The notes under the pieces: model-generated
The model's database searches: none
What the model was told of the DNA's origin: nothing
The model's input: only the letters and a program-made list of their open reading frames with translations
Part shown: positions 34,817-43,089 of the stretch, piece by piece
How positions within the stretch are numbered: position 1 is the first letter of the stretch
Layout of the letters: every line of letters starts with the position of its first letter
Translations under genes and position numbers: made by a program
Source: CAIYRG01 sp965247505
Lineage (GTDB): Bacteria; Pseudomonadota; Alphaproteobacteria; Micropepsales; Micropepsaceae
DNA: 64,000 bases
NCBI GenBank assembly: GCA_965247505.1
Contig: OZ252020.1
Location: 1-64,000, forward strand
Direction of reading: 5' to 3'

Positions 34817-35613
34817 CAGCGCCGGACCTCCATCTTGATCGGACCATCTGCGGAACCGCGAATAAACTGTTCGACATAAGGATTGCCGCACGAATCGATA
34901 TCGACCGTCGGCCCATCCCAAATGATTTTTCCCTTGTAGAGCATTGCGATCCGGTTAGAGATTTTACGCGCACTCGCCATGTCATGGGTAATCGATAAGG
35001 CGGTCACACCAAGGTCCTTCACGGTAGAGGCAATCAGATCATTGATGATGTCTGCCATAATCGGATCTAAGCCCGTGGTTGGTTCGTCAAAAAAGATAAT
35101 TTCCGGATCGGCCGCGATAGCGCGAGCAAGCCCGACACGCTTTTGCATACCGCCTGAAAGCTTAGCGGGCGATAGATCCGCGACTTCGTCGTCCAAGCCG
35201 ACCTGGGCGAGTTTGCCCAAGGCTAGTTCGCGTGCATCTTTGCGCTTTACGCCATGGCCCTGAATGAGCCCGAAGGCGACATTTTCCCAAACCGGCAGGC
35301 TGTCAAAGAGCGCACCACCCTGAAACAACATGCCGAATTTTCGTAAATAGGCGTCACGCTTAGCGCCGGCGATACGCGTCACATCTTCGCCGTCTACGAT
35401 CACTTTTCCCGCGCTCGCGCGAAGAATGCCGAGAATGCACTTTATGGTGACGGATTTTCCACTGCCCGAGCCGCCGATAATAACGACGGACTCGCCCTTG
35501 TCGATACTGAGATCGATTCCGTCGAGCACGGTTTTTTTACCAAAGCTTTTTTTAACGCCTTGAAGTGCAATTTTCGGAATTTCACTTGTGACAGTGGGGC
35601 TCATCTCACTCAT
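34816..35613 (-). CDS. mlaF: MlaF-like ABC transporter ATP-binding protein
   Basis: The 265-residue ATPase belongs to the Mla-type phospholipid transport system at the inner membrane. Walker A is VVIIGGSGSGKSVTIKCIL, the signature is KLSGGMQKRVGLARAI, Walker B is EIIFFDEPTTGLDPIM and the His switch is LSITHDM. It overlaps mlaE by 4 bases and radA by one base. No MlaD (MCE), MlaC or MlaB gene is nearby; these must lie elsewhere or be absent. Confidence 0.9.
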   Translation of the reverse strand: MSEMSPTVTSEIPKIALQGVKKSFGKKTVLDGIDLSIDKGESVVIIGGSGSGKSVTIKCILGILRASAGKVIVDGEDVTRIAGAKRDAYLRKFGMLFQGGALFDSLPVWENVAFGLIQGHGVKRKDARELALGKLAQVGLDDEVADLSPAKLSGGMQKRVGLARAIAADPEIIFFDEPTTGLDPIMADIINDLIASTVKDLGVTALSITHDMASARKISNRIAMLYKGKIIWDGPTVDIDSCGNPYVEQFIRGSADGPIKMEVRR

Positions 35614-36383
35614 TCCTGAAACAAGATTGAGGTCATGAGGTAATTGGCAGAAAGAATAAGAATGCTTGCCGACACCACTGCAGCGGTCGTTGCCGCGCCC
35701 ACGCCTTGCGCGCCACCCTTAGAATTGAAGCCGTGATAGCAGCCCATGAGCGCAATGATGAATCCGAACACGGCGGCTTTAACGAGGCCGGAAATAATGT
35801 CGGAATTGGTCACAAAATCCATCGTGTTTTGAATGTAGACGGCGCCGTTAAAGCCGAGGCTTTGTGTGCCGACGATGTAGCCACCAAAAACGCCGATGGA
35901 ATCGGCAACAGCAACCAATATCGGCATGCTGATGACTGCCGCGACAAGGCGCGGCACGACAAGATATTTGAACGGGTTTGTTGAGAGCGTTGTCAGCGCG
36001 TCGATCTGCTCGGTCACGCGCATGGTGCCGATCTCTGCGGCGATCGCCGCCGAAACCCGGCCAGAAACCATCAGGCCGGCGATCACCGGCCCCAACTCGC
36101 GCACGATTCCGAGCACAACGATCTGCGGAACAGCGGCCTCGGCCCCATAACGACTGCCGCCGATGAATATTTGCAGGCACAAGACTGCGCCGGTGAAAAA
36201 CGCGGTCAGCCCAACCACGGGCAGCGAAAAATAACCGATCCGCAGCATCTGCTGGAAGATCAGAACTGTGTAGATCGGCGGGCGAACAAGGTGTGAAAGC
36301 GCCTCGCCGGTGAACATTGCGAGCTGGCCCGTAACGGCAATAAAACCCAAAAATGCGCGACCGATTGCGGCAAGAAAATTCAT
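35610..36383 (-). CDS. mlaE: MlaE-like ABC transporter permease
   Basis: The 257-residue polytopic permease is of the MlaE (DUF140) family. Hydrophobic segments and hallmark stretches include VGLTAFFTGAVLCLQIFIGG, ELGPVIAGLMVSGRVSAAIA with AEIGTMRVTEQIDAL (the conserved coupling helix), VVPRLVAAVISMPILVAVAD and YHGFNSKGGAQGVGAATTAA. It is coupled to mlaF (ATGA overlap) and lies 6 bases after alr. Confidence 0.92.
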   Translation of the reverse strand: MNFLAAIGRAFLGFIAVTGQLAMFTGEALSHLVRPPIYTVLIFQQMLRIGYFSLPVVGLTAFFTGAVLCLQIFIGGSRYGAEAAVPQIVVLGIVRELGPVIAGLMVSGRVSAAIAAEIGTMRVTEQIDALTTLSTNPFKYLVVPRLVAAVISMPILVAVADSIGVFGGYIVGTQSLGFNGAVYIQNTMDFVTNSDIISGLVKAAVFGFIIALMGCYHGFNSKGGAQGVGAATTAAVVSASILILSANYLMTSILFQE

Positions 36384-36389
36384 TGACCT

Positions 36390-37550
36390 CTAGCCCTTGG
36401 CATAAACGCGCGCGACGCGTGGTGAAAGCGAAGTGAGCACCTCATGACCAATTGTTCCGGCGGCCAGCGCAACTTCTTCGAGGGAGATCGTCTTACCCAA
36501 AAATTCCACCTCCGTACCGCTATTGCATTTGTCTTCGTCAAGCTCGGTTATTTCGAGCGCTACCAAATCCATCGAGATACGTCCGGCAAAGGCAACGCGA
36601 ACGCCATTGATCGCAGCATGGCCAGCTGCGCCCATAGCGCGGATCAGCCCATCGGCATAGCCCAAAGGTAGTATCGCCAATCGGCTGGGCTTCGGTGCTG
36701 TGTAGATCGCGCCATAGCCGACGGTTTCCCCTTCTTTGATATGGCGGGTATGGAGCACATTGGCGGTAAGTGTCGCGACGGTGGAGTAAGGGTTGCTTCC
36801 ATCGGACTCGCTTCGCGCTTGAAGGGGATTACCGCCATAAAGCCCGATGCCCGGCCGGACCATGTCAAAAAGAAACTCCTTGCCCAATTCGATTCCGGCA
36901 GTGGCGGCCAGGCTTGCCGGCGCCGGCGGCAGAGCCTCCAGGGATGCGCGAAAGCGTTCAAGCTGTTTGCGATTGAGCGCGTGCGCCGGCTCATCTGCGC
37001 AAGCAAGATGACTCATAATCAACACAAGATTGAGACCTTCGAGTGCGCCAGCCGGATTTGCGCTAAGGGCAGAAACATCTTCGCTGGAAAGCCCCGAGCG
37101 ATTCATGCCGGTATCGATCTGAATAGCGGCATCGAGCACGTTACGGCTGCCTCGAGCATGCGCCGAATATTCTGCTATTTCTTCAGTGGTATTGAGGATC
37201 GGAATCAGCCCATTTGCGACATAGGACGATGCCGTCCCGGGGGTAAGACCGTGGAATACAAAAATGCGCGCGTTTGGAACAATTGGGCGAAGCGTAATCC
37301 CCTCCTCTATCCGCGCGACGAAGAAACTCTCCGCGCCCAAGACAGCCAGCTTTTGAGCGATACGCGCCATCCCCAAGCCATAGCCGTCTGCTTTCACGAC
37401 GGGCGCAATAGCGGCCGGGGCCGCGCGGCGCCCCAACTCTTTGTAATTCGCACCAAGCGCGGCCAAATCCACGCTTAGTCGCGCGATCGAATTTGGGGGC
37501 GCATTATCCTGCATATCGCCAATATTTGCCTGGGTTTGGGTCAAATTCAT
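36390..37550 (-). CDS. alr: Alanine racemase
   Basis: This PLP enzyme makes D-alanine for peptidoglycan. It has 386 residues from the ATG at 37550 (MNLTQTQANIGD…); a TTG at 37568 would add six residues, and the conserved region starts only at IARLSVDLAALGANYKEL. PLP Lys is in PVVKADGYGLGMARIA. MNRSGL, YGGNPLQ, VGYGAIY (catalytic Tyr) and AFAGRISMDLVALEITEL are present. It is the first gene of the seven-gene operon alr-mlaE-mlaF-radA-cvpA-purF-SDR, all minus strand with tight spacing. Confidence 0.95.
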   Translation of the reverse strand: MNLTQTQANIGDMQDNAPPNSIARLSVDLAALGANYKELGRRAAPAAIAPVVKADGYGLGMARIAQKLAVLGAESFFVARIEEGITLRPIVPNARIFVFHGLTPGTASSYVANGLIPILNTTEEIAEYSAHARGSRNVLDAAIQIDTGMNRSGLSSEDVSALSANPAGALEGLNLVLIMSHLACADEPAHALNRKQLERFRASLEALPPAPASLAATAGIELGKEFLFDMVRPGIGLYGGNPLQARSESDGSNPYSTVATLTANVLHTRHIKEGETVGYGAIYTAPKPSRLAILPLGYADGLIRAMGAAGHAAINGVRVAFAGRISMDLVALEITELDEDKCNSGTEVEFLGKTISLEEVALAAGTIGHEVLTSLSPRVARVYAKG

Positions 37551-37623
37551 GGCGGGAGAGAACGACAAGGGCGCGACCTAGTCAAACCGGGCCAGAATAG
37601 AAAAAGAGCTCGTGAAAATAAGG

Positions 37624-37792
37624 AGAAACCTTACCTCCCCCTTGCGGGGAGGTCGGAGAGCAGATCGAGGGCCGGAAGGCTCGAGATATCGCGATCCGGG
37701 TGGGGGTCCCCCCACCCGATCCGCCTCCCCCGGATCAAGTCCGGGCTCGGCTTGATCGACCTCCCCGCGAGGGGGAGGTAAGGAAGATTGCG
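37624..37792. repeat. Palindromic intergenic repeats (CCTCCCC…GGGGAGGT family)
   Basis: ACCTCCCCCTTGCGGGGAGG (about 37631) and its inverted partner CCTCCCCGCGAGGGGGAGGT (about 37760) face each other across ~110 bp that also contains CCCCCACCCGATCCG. Each unit is itself a near-palindrome. Related units recur at 38727, 39155, 39291, 50514, 50631 and 54183. Confidence 0.8.
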
Positions 37793-37832
37793 GGGCTTGT
37801 ACGCAAAGCAGCGCTCGGGCACATCGTCTTTT

Positions 37833-38705
37833 ATGCAGGTGATTCTCGCAGCCGTATTGCCCGTTCTTCTCACCGTGCTTGTCGGCTACGGCATCGCGCG
37901 CGCTGGCAAGCCGTTCGACGGCAAGACGATAACCTTTCTGGTCGGGACAATCGGCACGCCGGTTTTGATCTTCAACAATCTCTCTCACACAACAGTTGCC
38001 CCGGAAGCGCTCGCCATCATCATCGGCGCGACGATTGTCGCGATGAGCGCCCATCTGGTGATTGGGTTCACGACGTTGAAAGCGAGCGGGCTGTCGCCGC
38101 AAGTCTATTTGGCCTCCATGGCCTTTCCCAATAGCGGCAATCTTGGGCTCCCACTGGCCCTTTACGCCTTCGGCGATGAGGGACTGAATTACGCAATTGC
38201 AATCTTTGCCATCGTCTCTGTGGGAAATCACACGGTGGGGCAAACGATCACCGCAGGACAGGGGCGCTGGCGCGCGGCACTTAAAAGCCCCGTTGTGCCT
38301 GCGGCGGCCCTCGGAATCATTTTTGGTTATTTCGCGATTCAAATGCCTATTTGGATCGACAACACGCTGGATATTCTTTCGGGGCTCACCATTCCATTGA
38401 TGCTTCTTATGTTGGGGGCCTCGCTTGCGCGTATTCCGGTGACGACCTTTTCGCGCTCGACCTATCTGTCATTCGTGCGGATTGGCATGGGGACTGCGGT
38501 CGGATTCACAATTGCCTATTTATTCGGTTTTGAAGGCGCAGAGCGCGGCGCCTTTGTTCTGCAATGCGCAATGCCGGTCGCGGTATATAATTATGTCTAC
38601 AGCCAAATCTACGACACCAAGCCCGAAGAGATCGCAAGCCTCGTCGTCGTATCGACATTGCTGTCTGTGATTACCGTGCCGGTGCTGCTGTTGTTTTTGG
38701 TGTAA
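37833..38705 (+). CDS. AEC (auxin efflux carrier) family transporter
   Basis: The 290-residue membrane protein has about ten hydrophobic segments. The start MQVILAAVLPVLLTVLVGYG (ATG 37833) is preferred because the longer frame reads into the repeat. LASMAFPNSGNLGLPLALYA is the family signature in the first half. The second half repeats the fold (LDILSGLTIPLMLLMLGASL, FVLQCAMPVAVYNYVYSQIY). AEC proteins export small organic anions; the substrate is unknown. It stands alone on the plus strand between repeats. Confidence 0.88.
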   Translation: MQVILAAVLPVLLTVLVGYGIARAGKPFDGKTITFLVGTIGTPVLIFNNLSHTTVAPEALAIIIGATIVAMSAHLVIGFTTLKASGLSPQVYLASMAFPNSGNLGLPLALYAFGDEGLNYAIAIFAIVSVGNHTVGQTITAGQGRWRAALKSPVVPAAALGIIFGYFAIQMPIWIDNTLDILSGLTIPLMLLMLGASLARIPVTTFSRSTYLSFVRIGMGTAVGFTIAYLFGFEGAERGAFVLQCAMPVAVYNYVYSQIYDTKPEEIASLVVVSTLLSVITVPVLLLFLV

Positions 38706-38726
38706 CAGCGCGCCACCCTAATCCTC

Positions 38727-38790
38727 ACCTCCCCCTTCGCCGGGAGGTCGGCAAGTGAATGACGCAGTCATCACGAGAGGGGTGGGGGGG
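38727..38790. repeat. Palindromic repeat downstream of the DUF559 gene
   Basis: The unit CACCTCCCCCTTCGCCGGGA GGTCGGC followed by TGACGCAGTCATCACGAGAG and a run of G resembles the unit at 50514-50575 (which also continues …ATGACGCAGTCATTGCAAGA). The DUF559 frame stops inside its right part. Confidence 0.75.
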
Positions 38791-39121
38791 AACGAGCCAA
38801 CGCAAGCACAGCCTCGGCAACGCCGTCCGGATTCTCGAAGACATCATTGTTCCAAACCCGCATAACACGATACCCACGGCTTTTCAGAAACCTTGTTCGT
38901 TTCTCGTCGCGTCTGATTTGCTCTTCTTTCGCATGCTGCGAACCATCTAATTCGATAATCACCTTCGCGCGATGGCAAACAAAATCGAGGATGTATTTTT
39001 CAATTGGACCTTGGCGGCGAAAGTGAAAGCCATGAGACTTGAACACGCGCAAGCGCCTCCACAGAATACGTTCGGCATCGGTGAGACGTGATCGAAGGTG
39101 CTTTGCGTGTTCTTTGCTCAC
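38771..39121 (-). CDS. DUF559 (Vsr-like endonuclease fold) protein
   Basis: The core KHLRSRLTDAERILWRRLRV … FHFRRQGPIEKYILDFVCHR, then AKVIIELDGSQHAKEEQIRR and RFLKSRGYRVMRVWNNDVFE is the DUF559 domain. It has the restriction-endonuclease-like catalytic pattern (E-x-I-L-D-F-V-C, I-I-E-L-D-G-S-Q-H). From the GTG at 39121 it has 116 residues. A longer frame to 39244 would translate the upstream palindromic repeat (…TSPLRGGSR). The C-terminus (ARSPPPLS) reads into the downstream repeat. The in vivo role of the family is unproven. No partner gene is visible. Confidence 0.8.
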   Translation of the reverse strand: MSKEHAKHLRSRLTDAERILWRRLRVFKSHGFHFRRQGPIEKYILDFVCHRAKVIIELDGSQHAKEEQIRRDEKRTRFLKSRGYRVMRVWNNDVFENPDGVAEAVLALARSPPPLS

Positions 39122-39154
39122 CCCCCCCCACCCACTCGTGGCAAAGACCACTCG

Positions 39155-39182
39155 CGACCCCCCCCTCAAGGGGGAGGTCAAG
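39155..39182. repeat. Palindromic repeat upstream of the DUF559 gene
   Basis: ACCCCCCCCTCAAGGGGGAG GTCAAG is a near-palindrome of the same family as the units at 38727 and 39291. It lies about 35 bp before the likely DUF559 start. Confidence 0.7.
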
Positions 39183-39290
39183 AAGGATAAAATTGACTGG
39201 TCTATGTGGCGAAATACGGGAAGAAAAAAGTTTTTCTTGGCCAAGTTTAGCGTTTACCCCAGCAAGAATTGTGGTGCCCTTCTCTTCCTT

Positions 39291-39355
39291 ACCTCCCCCT
39301 TTTGCGGGGAGGTCGATCCGATCGAGCAGCGTGAGGGCGGATCGGGTGGGGGGAA
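39291..39355. repeat. Palindromic repeat between the DUF559 and ABM genes
   Basis: ACCTCCCCCTTTTGCGGGGA GGTCGATCCGATC, followed by GGCGGATCGGGTGGGGGGAA, has the same modular order (palindrome, then an ATCCG-rich spacer, then a G-run) as the units at 37.7 and 50.5 kb. Confidence 0.75.
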
Positions 39356-39474
39356 CGAGCTGTGCAAACGCTTCGCCCCAGTGTGCGTCGCACGCCAACC
39401 CTAAGTTCTGCGCGGCACGGCGGCGCGCGCTTCGCTTGAGCGGGGTGACATTATGGGGATTACGCTTGCTGCTA

Positions 39475-39774
39475 CTATTTCTTATGCCGCGACGCCCGTT
39501 TGAGCTCGCACACTTTCAAATCATATTCGGAATAGAATCTCTCACGGCCGAGACGCTGGACCTCAGCATGCTCGGGGTGATTGCGCCAAGCGGCCTGCGC
39601 TTCCTCAGATTCGAACTCGACAATGGTGGCGCGTTCGCCGTCTTCCGCCTCGAACGTCTTATGCGATATAAAACCCGGCATGGAAGCCGCCAATTCTTTC
39701 ATGCGGATTAACAGAGCATAATATTCGTCCGCACTCTCCGGCCTTAACTTTGTCCGGAAGATCGTGACGATCAA
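39475..39774 (-). CDS. Antibiotic biosynthesis monooxygenase (ABM) domain protein
   Basis: The 99-residue dimeric α+β barrel protein reads MIVTIFRTKLRPESADEYYA, then MKELAASMPGFISHKTFEAE, ATIVEFESEEAQAAWRNHPE and HAEVQRLGRERFYSEYDLKV. This is a complete single ABM domain. The family includes small monooxygenases and haem-degrading enzymes; the substrate cannot be assigned. Its ATG overlaps the dnaB stop by 4 bases, so it is translationally coupled to dnaB. Confidence 0.88.
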   Translation of the reverse strand: MIVTIFRTKLRPESADEYYALLIRMKELAASMPGFISHKTFEAEDGERATIVEFESEEAQAAWRNHPEHAEVQRLGRERFYSEYDLKVCELKRASRHKK

Positions 39775-41216
39775 TTGTCCGACGCCAAATCCGAGAAGCG
39801 CGTGAACCGCTGGTCGAAGAAAAGGTTAACCTTGTTAGTCGGGCCATGGCGGTGTTTTTCGACCATGATCTCGGCGCGGTTCAGGGCACGTTCCAATTTC
39901 TCGTACCAAGTAGCGTGCTCGGGAGTGCCGATATCCGGCTCGCGGGACTTCAAATAATATTCCTCGCGATAGACGAACATCACCACATCTGCGTCCTGTT
40001 CGATGGAACCAGATTCGCGCAAATCGGAAAGCACGGGCCGCTTGTCGTCGCGGCTATCGACACCGCGCGAGAGCTGCGAGAGGGCCATCACCGGAACGTC
40101 CAATTCCTTGGCCAGGGCCTTCAGACCCTTAGTCACTTCGGAAATTTCCTGCACACGGTTCTCGGCCCGGCGTGAAGATTCCACCAATTGCAAATAGTCG
40201 ATAACTATCAACCCGATTCCCTTCTCGCGCTTCAAGCGCCGCGAGCGCGCCGCGATCTGGGCAATCGAAATGCCGCCGGTATCGTCGATGTAAAGCGGCA
40301 GATCACTCAATTTTTGCGCGGTTTGCACGAAGCGATCCCATTCCGCATCGTTAAACCGTCCGGTGCGGATTTTGCGCATCTCGATTTCGGTTTGCTCGGA
40401 TAAAATACGCGCAGAAAGCTGAGAGGCTGCCATTTCAAGCGAGAAAAACAATACTGGCGAGCCACGCGGCTCCTCAACATTATCCGCCTTGTCCCGCGCC
40501 CAAATCCGCGAAACATGAAAAGCCATATTGGTTGCAAGGGCCGTTTTTCCCATGCCCGGGCGGCCGGCAACGATCAGAAGATCGGAAGGGTTAAGCCCAC
40601 CTAAAATCGCATCCAAATCGGCAAATCCCGATGGTACACCCGAAATGTGCCCACCCCGCGCGAGGGCCTTTTCAGCCTGACTGACCGCCGCCGCTAGGGC
40701 CGCGTCGAAGCCCATAGGACCTTCGCCATAGCGGCCCCGCTCGGCCACCCGGTAAAGCGCCTTTTCGGCCTCGTCGATCTGGTCGGGTGGCGCCATTTCG
40801 GCGCCGGCCTCGAAGGCGATGTTCACAATGTCTTCGCCGACCCGGATCAATTCGCGGCGCATGGCGAGCTCGGCAAGGATGCGGGCATAATCCTTGGCGT
40901 TGGGAAGTGCCGGCGAAGAGCGCGCCAGACTCACCAGATAATCCTGCCCGCCGACTTCGGCGAGACCCTCATCATTATCCATCGCCGATCTTAAAGTGAG
41001 CGGCGTGACGGCATGGCCTTTGGCCCACATATGTTCGATCGCCTCATAGAGACGTACATGAAGCGGGTCGTAAAAATGTTCGGGTTTAAGAACGTTGGAA
41101 ATGCGTTCCAGCGCATAATTGTCGATCAGCAACGCGCCGAGAAGCGCCTGTTCGACTTCCACATCATAGGGAACCTGGCGAAAAGCCTCCTGCTCCATCT
41201 TTAGTTGTGCTCTCAT
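39771..41216 (-). CDS. dnaB: Replicative DNA helicase DnaB
   Basis: The 481-residue hexameric helicase has an N-terminal DnaB domain (YDVEVEQALLGALLIDNYAL) and a C-terminal RecA fold with Walker A DLLIVAGRPGMGKTALATNM, SLEMAASQLSARIL, Walker B GLIVIDYLQLVES and SDLRESGSIEQDADVVMFVY. The first codons (MRAQLKMEQEAFRQVPYDVE) allow a start at the second Met. In many alphaproteobacteria it follows rplI; here its upstream neighbour is an amidohydrolase gene. A DnaA-box-like CTATCCACA lies at 41377-41385. Confidence 0.96.
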   Translation of the reverse strand: MRAQLKMEQEAFRQVPYDVEVEQALLGALLIDNYALERISNVLKPEHFYDPLHVRLYEAIEHMWAKGHAVTPLTLRSAMDNDEGLAEVGGQDYLVSLARSSPALPNAKDYARILAELAMRRELIRVGEDIVNIAFEAGAEMAPPDQIDEAEKALYRVAERGRYGEGPMGFDAALAAAVSQAEKALARGGHISGVPSGFADLDAILGGLNPSDLLIVAGRPGMGKTALATNMAFHVSRIWARDKADNVEEPRGSPVLFFSLEMAASQLSARILSEQTEIEMRKIRTGRFNDAEWDRFVQTAQKLSDLPLYIDDTGGISIAQIAARSRRLKREKGIGLIVIDYLQLVESSRRAENRVQEISEVTKGLKALAKELDVPVMALSQLSRGVDSRDDKRPVLSDLRESGSIEQDADVVMFVYREEYYLKSREPDIGTPEHATWYEKLERALNRAEIMVEKHRHGPTNKVNLFFDQRFTRFSDLASDN

Positions 41217-41474
41217 AATTATGCGGTGTTTGGGGCGCGATAATCAGAAGCGGAGCGCTTCGATGCAAGGCCGCGAATCACCTGCTAACAGAATACTATT
41301 AGCCGAGCGATGTGCGAGAGGTGTTTAGTTGTGGAAGCCTGTTCGCATCGCAGATGTAGACCTGCAGATGCGCAAATCTATCCACATTTTTCGCAGAAAA
41401 AATCTGAAAAAAGTTGATGATCGTCACGGCAGCAATTTATCGCGGGCGCGGCGGGAGGCAGATCAACGCTCAGA

Positions 41475-42878
41475 TCAATTCTCAGGGGCCGTCCCGTTCC
41501 ATTTGGCCAGCAACGCATCGCGATCGAGTTTTCCCCCGCGCAAATAAACCGCTGAAATTTTCCGTGTGTTCAGAATGTCGTCGAGCGGGTTGGCGTCGAG
41601 CACGAGGAAGTCCGCATCTTTGCCTTGCGCCAGCACTCCAACATTGCCGAGACCAAGCACCTCCGCCGCCCGCGCCGTTGCCGCCGCAATCGCCTCATTC
41701 TCGGGAAGCCCCAAACCCACAAAAATGGCAAGCTCGTGATGCGCCGAGGCCCCGAAGGTTTTGGAGGGACGGACGCCCGCATCGGTGCCCAGTACTATTC
41801 TGGCGCCGGCTTCGATCATCTTGGTGAAATTTTCCTCAAACCACGCGCGGACCACGGTCTCGTCAGCCCGGCCCCCACAATCGGCCTGCATTATTTCTGC
41901 GAGGATCGTCGGGGACAGCGTCTCGGTGGCAAACGGCTCGTTGTTGCACACCTCCCGGCGAAGTCCCGGGCCCAATCCGTAGCCGATAACCGGGACCCAG
42001 TAAGGTTTTTTGTCGGCGAGGAGGGCAAGGTAAGCGTCGTCGAGCGCCTCGTCGTCCACCATGTGCACCAGCACATCGGCACCCGCCGCAACGATTTCTT
42101 TTTGATCTCTCAAACTCGTGGCATGGGCATGGACTTCGATGCCGTGCTTATGCGCCTCGTCTAAAACCGCATCGGAGACCTCGGCCAGCATCGGCGGATA
42201 GGTACCGGCGCGATCGCCGATCCATATTTTAAGATGCCCGATACCCTTGGCGGCAATGTCCCGCACCGCCGCGCGCGCCTCGACAGGCGTTGTCACTTCA
42301 TAATTGGCATTTAAGGGGCGCGTGCCCCTGATCAATATGTGGTCCGGACCGCCTTCGGGCGGGACGACGCCCGGGTTAAACAAATAGTGCGCCGCCGGCG
42401 GATATTTCCCGGAGCGCTGATCCGCCTGGAACTGCAGGGACATCGGGACCACCGCGCTGCCGCCATCATTCACCGTGCCAATGCCGTAATAGGCGGAACG
42501 CTGAAAATGATCGAGCAAATTCTCGGGAGTGTAGTGCTCAGAGCGCGAATCTCCGGCCGCGCTGGTGTATTTCTCGTAGCCGAGATGGGCATGCACATCG
42601 ATCATAGCCGGCATGACCGTCTTGCCGCTCAAATCTACACGGGCAACGCCGGCCAGCGCCGTTACTTCGTCACGGTTTCCGATCGCCCTGATTACGCCGT
42701 TCTCAACTATGAACGCTCCGTTTTCGATTGGAGCCGTGCTCGCCGGACCGATGATCAGCCGGGCGCCTTCATAAATGATCGGGGCGTTAGCCTGCGCGAA
42801 AGCGCACTGGGCAGAAAAGGGGACCGCCACCATGGCGCCAAACACGGCTGAGCAGGCGAGTATTCTCAATTGCTGCAT
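41475..42878 (-). CDS. Exported amidohydrolase-family protein
   Basis: The 467-residue protein starts at the ATG at 42878 (after GGGAG), giving MQQLRILACSAVFGAMVAVP and a Sec signal that ends near AFAQA. The metal-dependent hydrolase core shows VMPAMIDVHAHLGYEKY (His-x-His), KIWIGDRAGTYPP, GIEVHAHATSLRD, VLVHMVDDEALDD and ARIVLGTDAGVRPSKTFGAS (metal-binding Asp). The C-terminal KDADFLVLDANPLDDI is the usual end. It is periplasmic; imidazolonepropionase- or dipeptidase-like members act on small cyclic or peptide amides, but the substrate is not predictable. It is a single-gene unit. Confidence 0.88.
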   Translation of the reverse strand: MQQLRILACSAVFGAMVAVPFSAQCAFAQANAPIIYEGARLIIGPASTAPIENGAFIVENGVIRAIGNRDEVTALAGVARVDLSGKTVMPAMIDVHAHLGYEKYTSAAGDSRSEHYTPENLLDHFQRSAYYGIGTVNDGGSAVVPMSLQFQADQRSGKYPPAAHYLFNPGVVPPEGGPDHILIRGTRPLNANYEVTTPVEARAAVRDIAAKGIGHLKIWIGDRAGTYPPMLAEVSDAVLDEAHKHGIEVHAHATSLRDQKEIVAAGADVLVHMVDDEALDDAYLALLADKKPYWVPVIGYGLGPGLRREVCNNEPFATETLSPTILAEIMQADCGGRADETVVRAWFEENFTKMIEAGARIVLGTDAGVRPSKTFGASAHHELAIFVGLGLPENEAIAAATARAAEVLGLGNVGVLAQGKDADFLVLDANPLDDILNTRKISAVYLRGGKLDRDALLAKWNGTAPEN

Positions 42879-43089
42879 AGTGTTCTCCCAGGCGTTCAAT
42901 TTGGATCGCGCGCAACGCGAACTGCTTCGACGAAAACACTATATCAAACGAAGGTACGGGACCAACCTGGGTAAAGCGAACACTGCGAACGCACTGCAAT
43001 ATGTCCGTTTCGAGCCAAGAGCGGACGTCCGCGTTGTCCAATCCAACTAAAGATAGTGAGTGCGCTAAATCGTCTGATGCTGCGTGGTT

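Noticed and set aside
41376..41395. Chromosomal replication origin upstream of dnaB
   Set aside because: Only one DnaA-box-like CTATCCACA was found, with no cluster of boxes, no dnaA or parAB nearby and no extended AT-rich tract.
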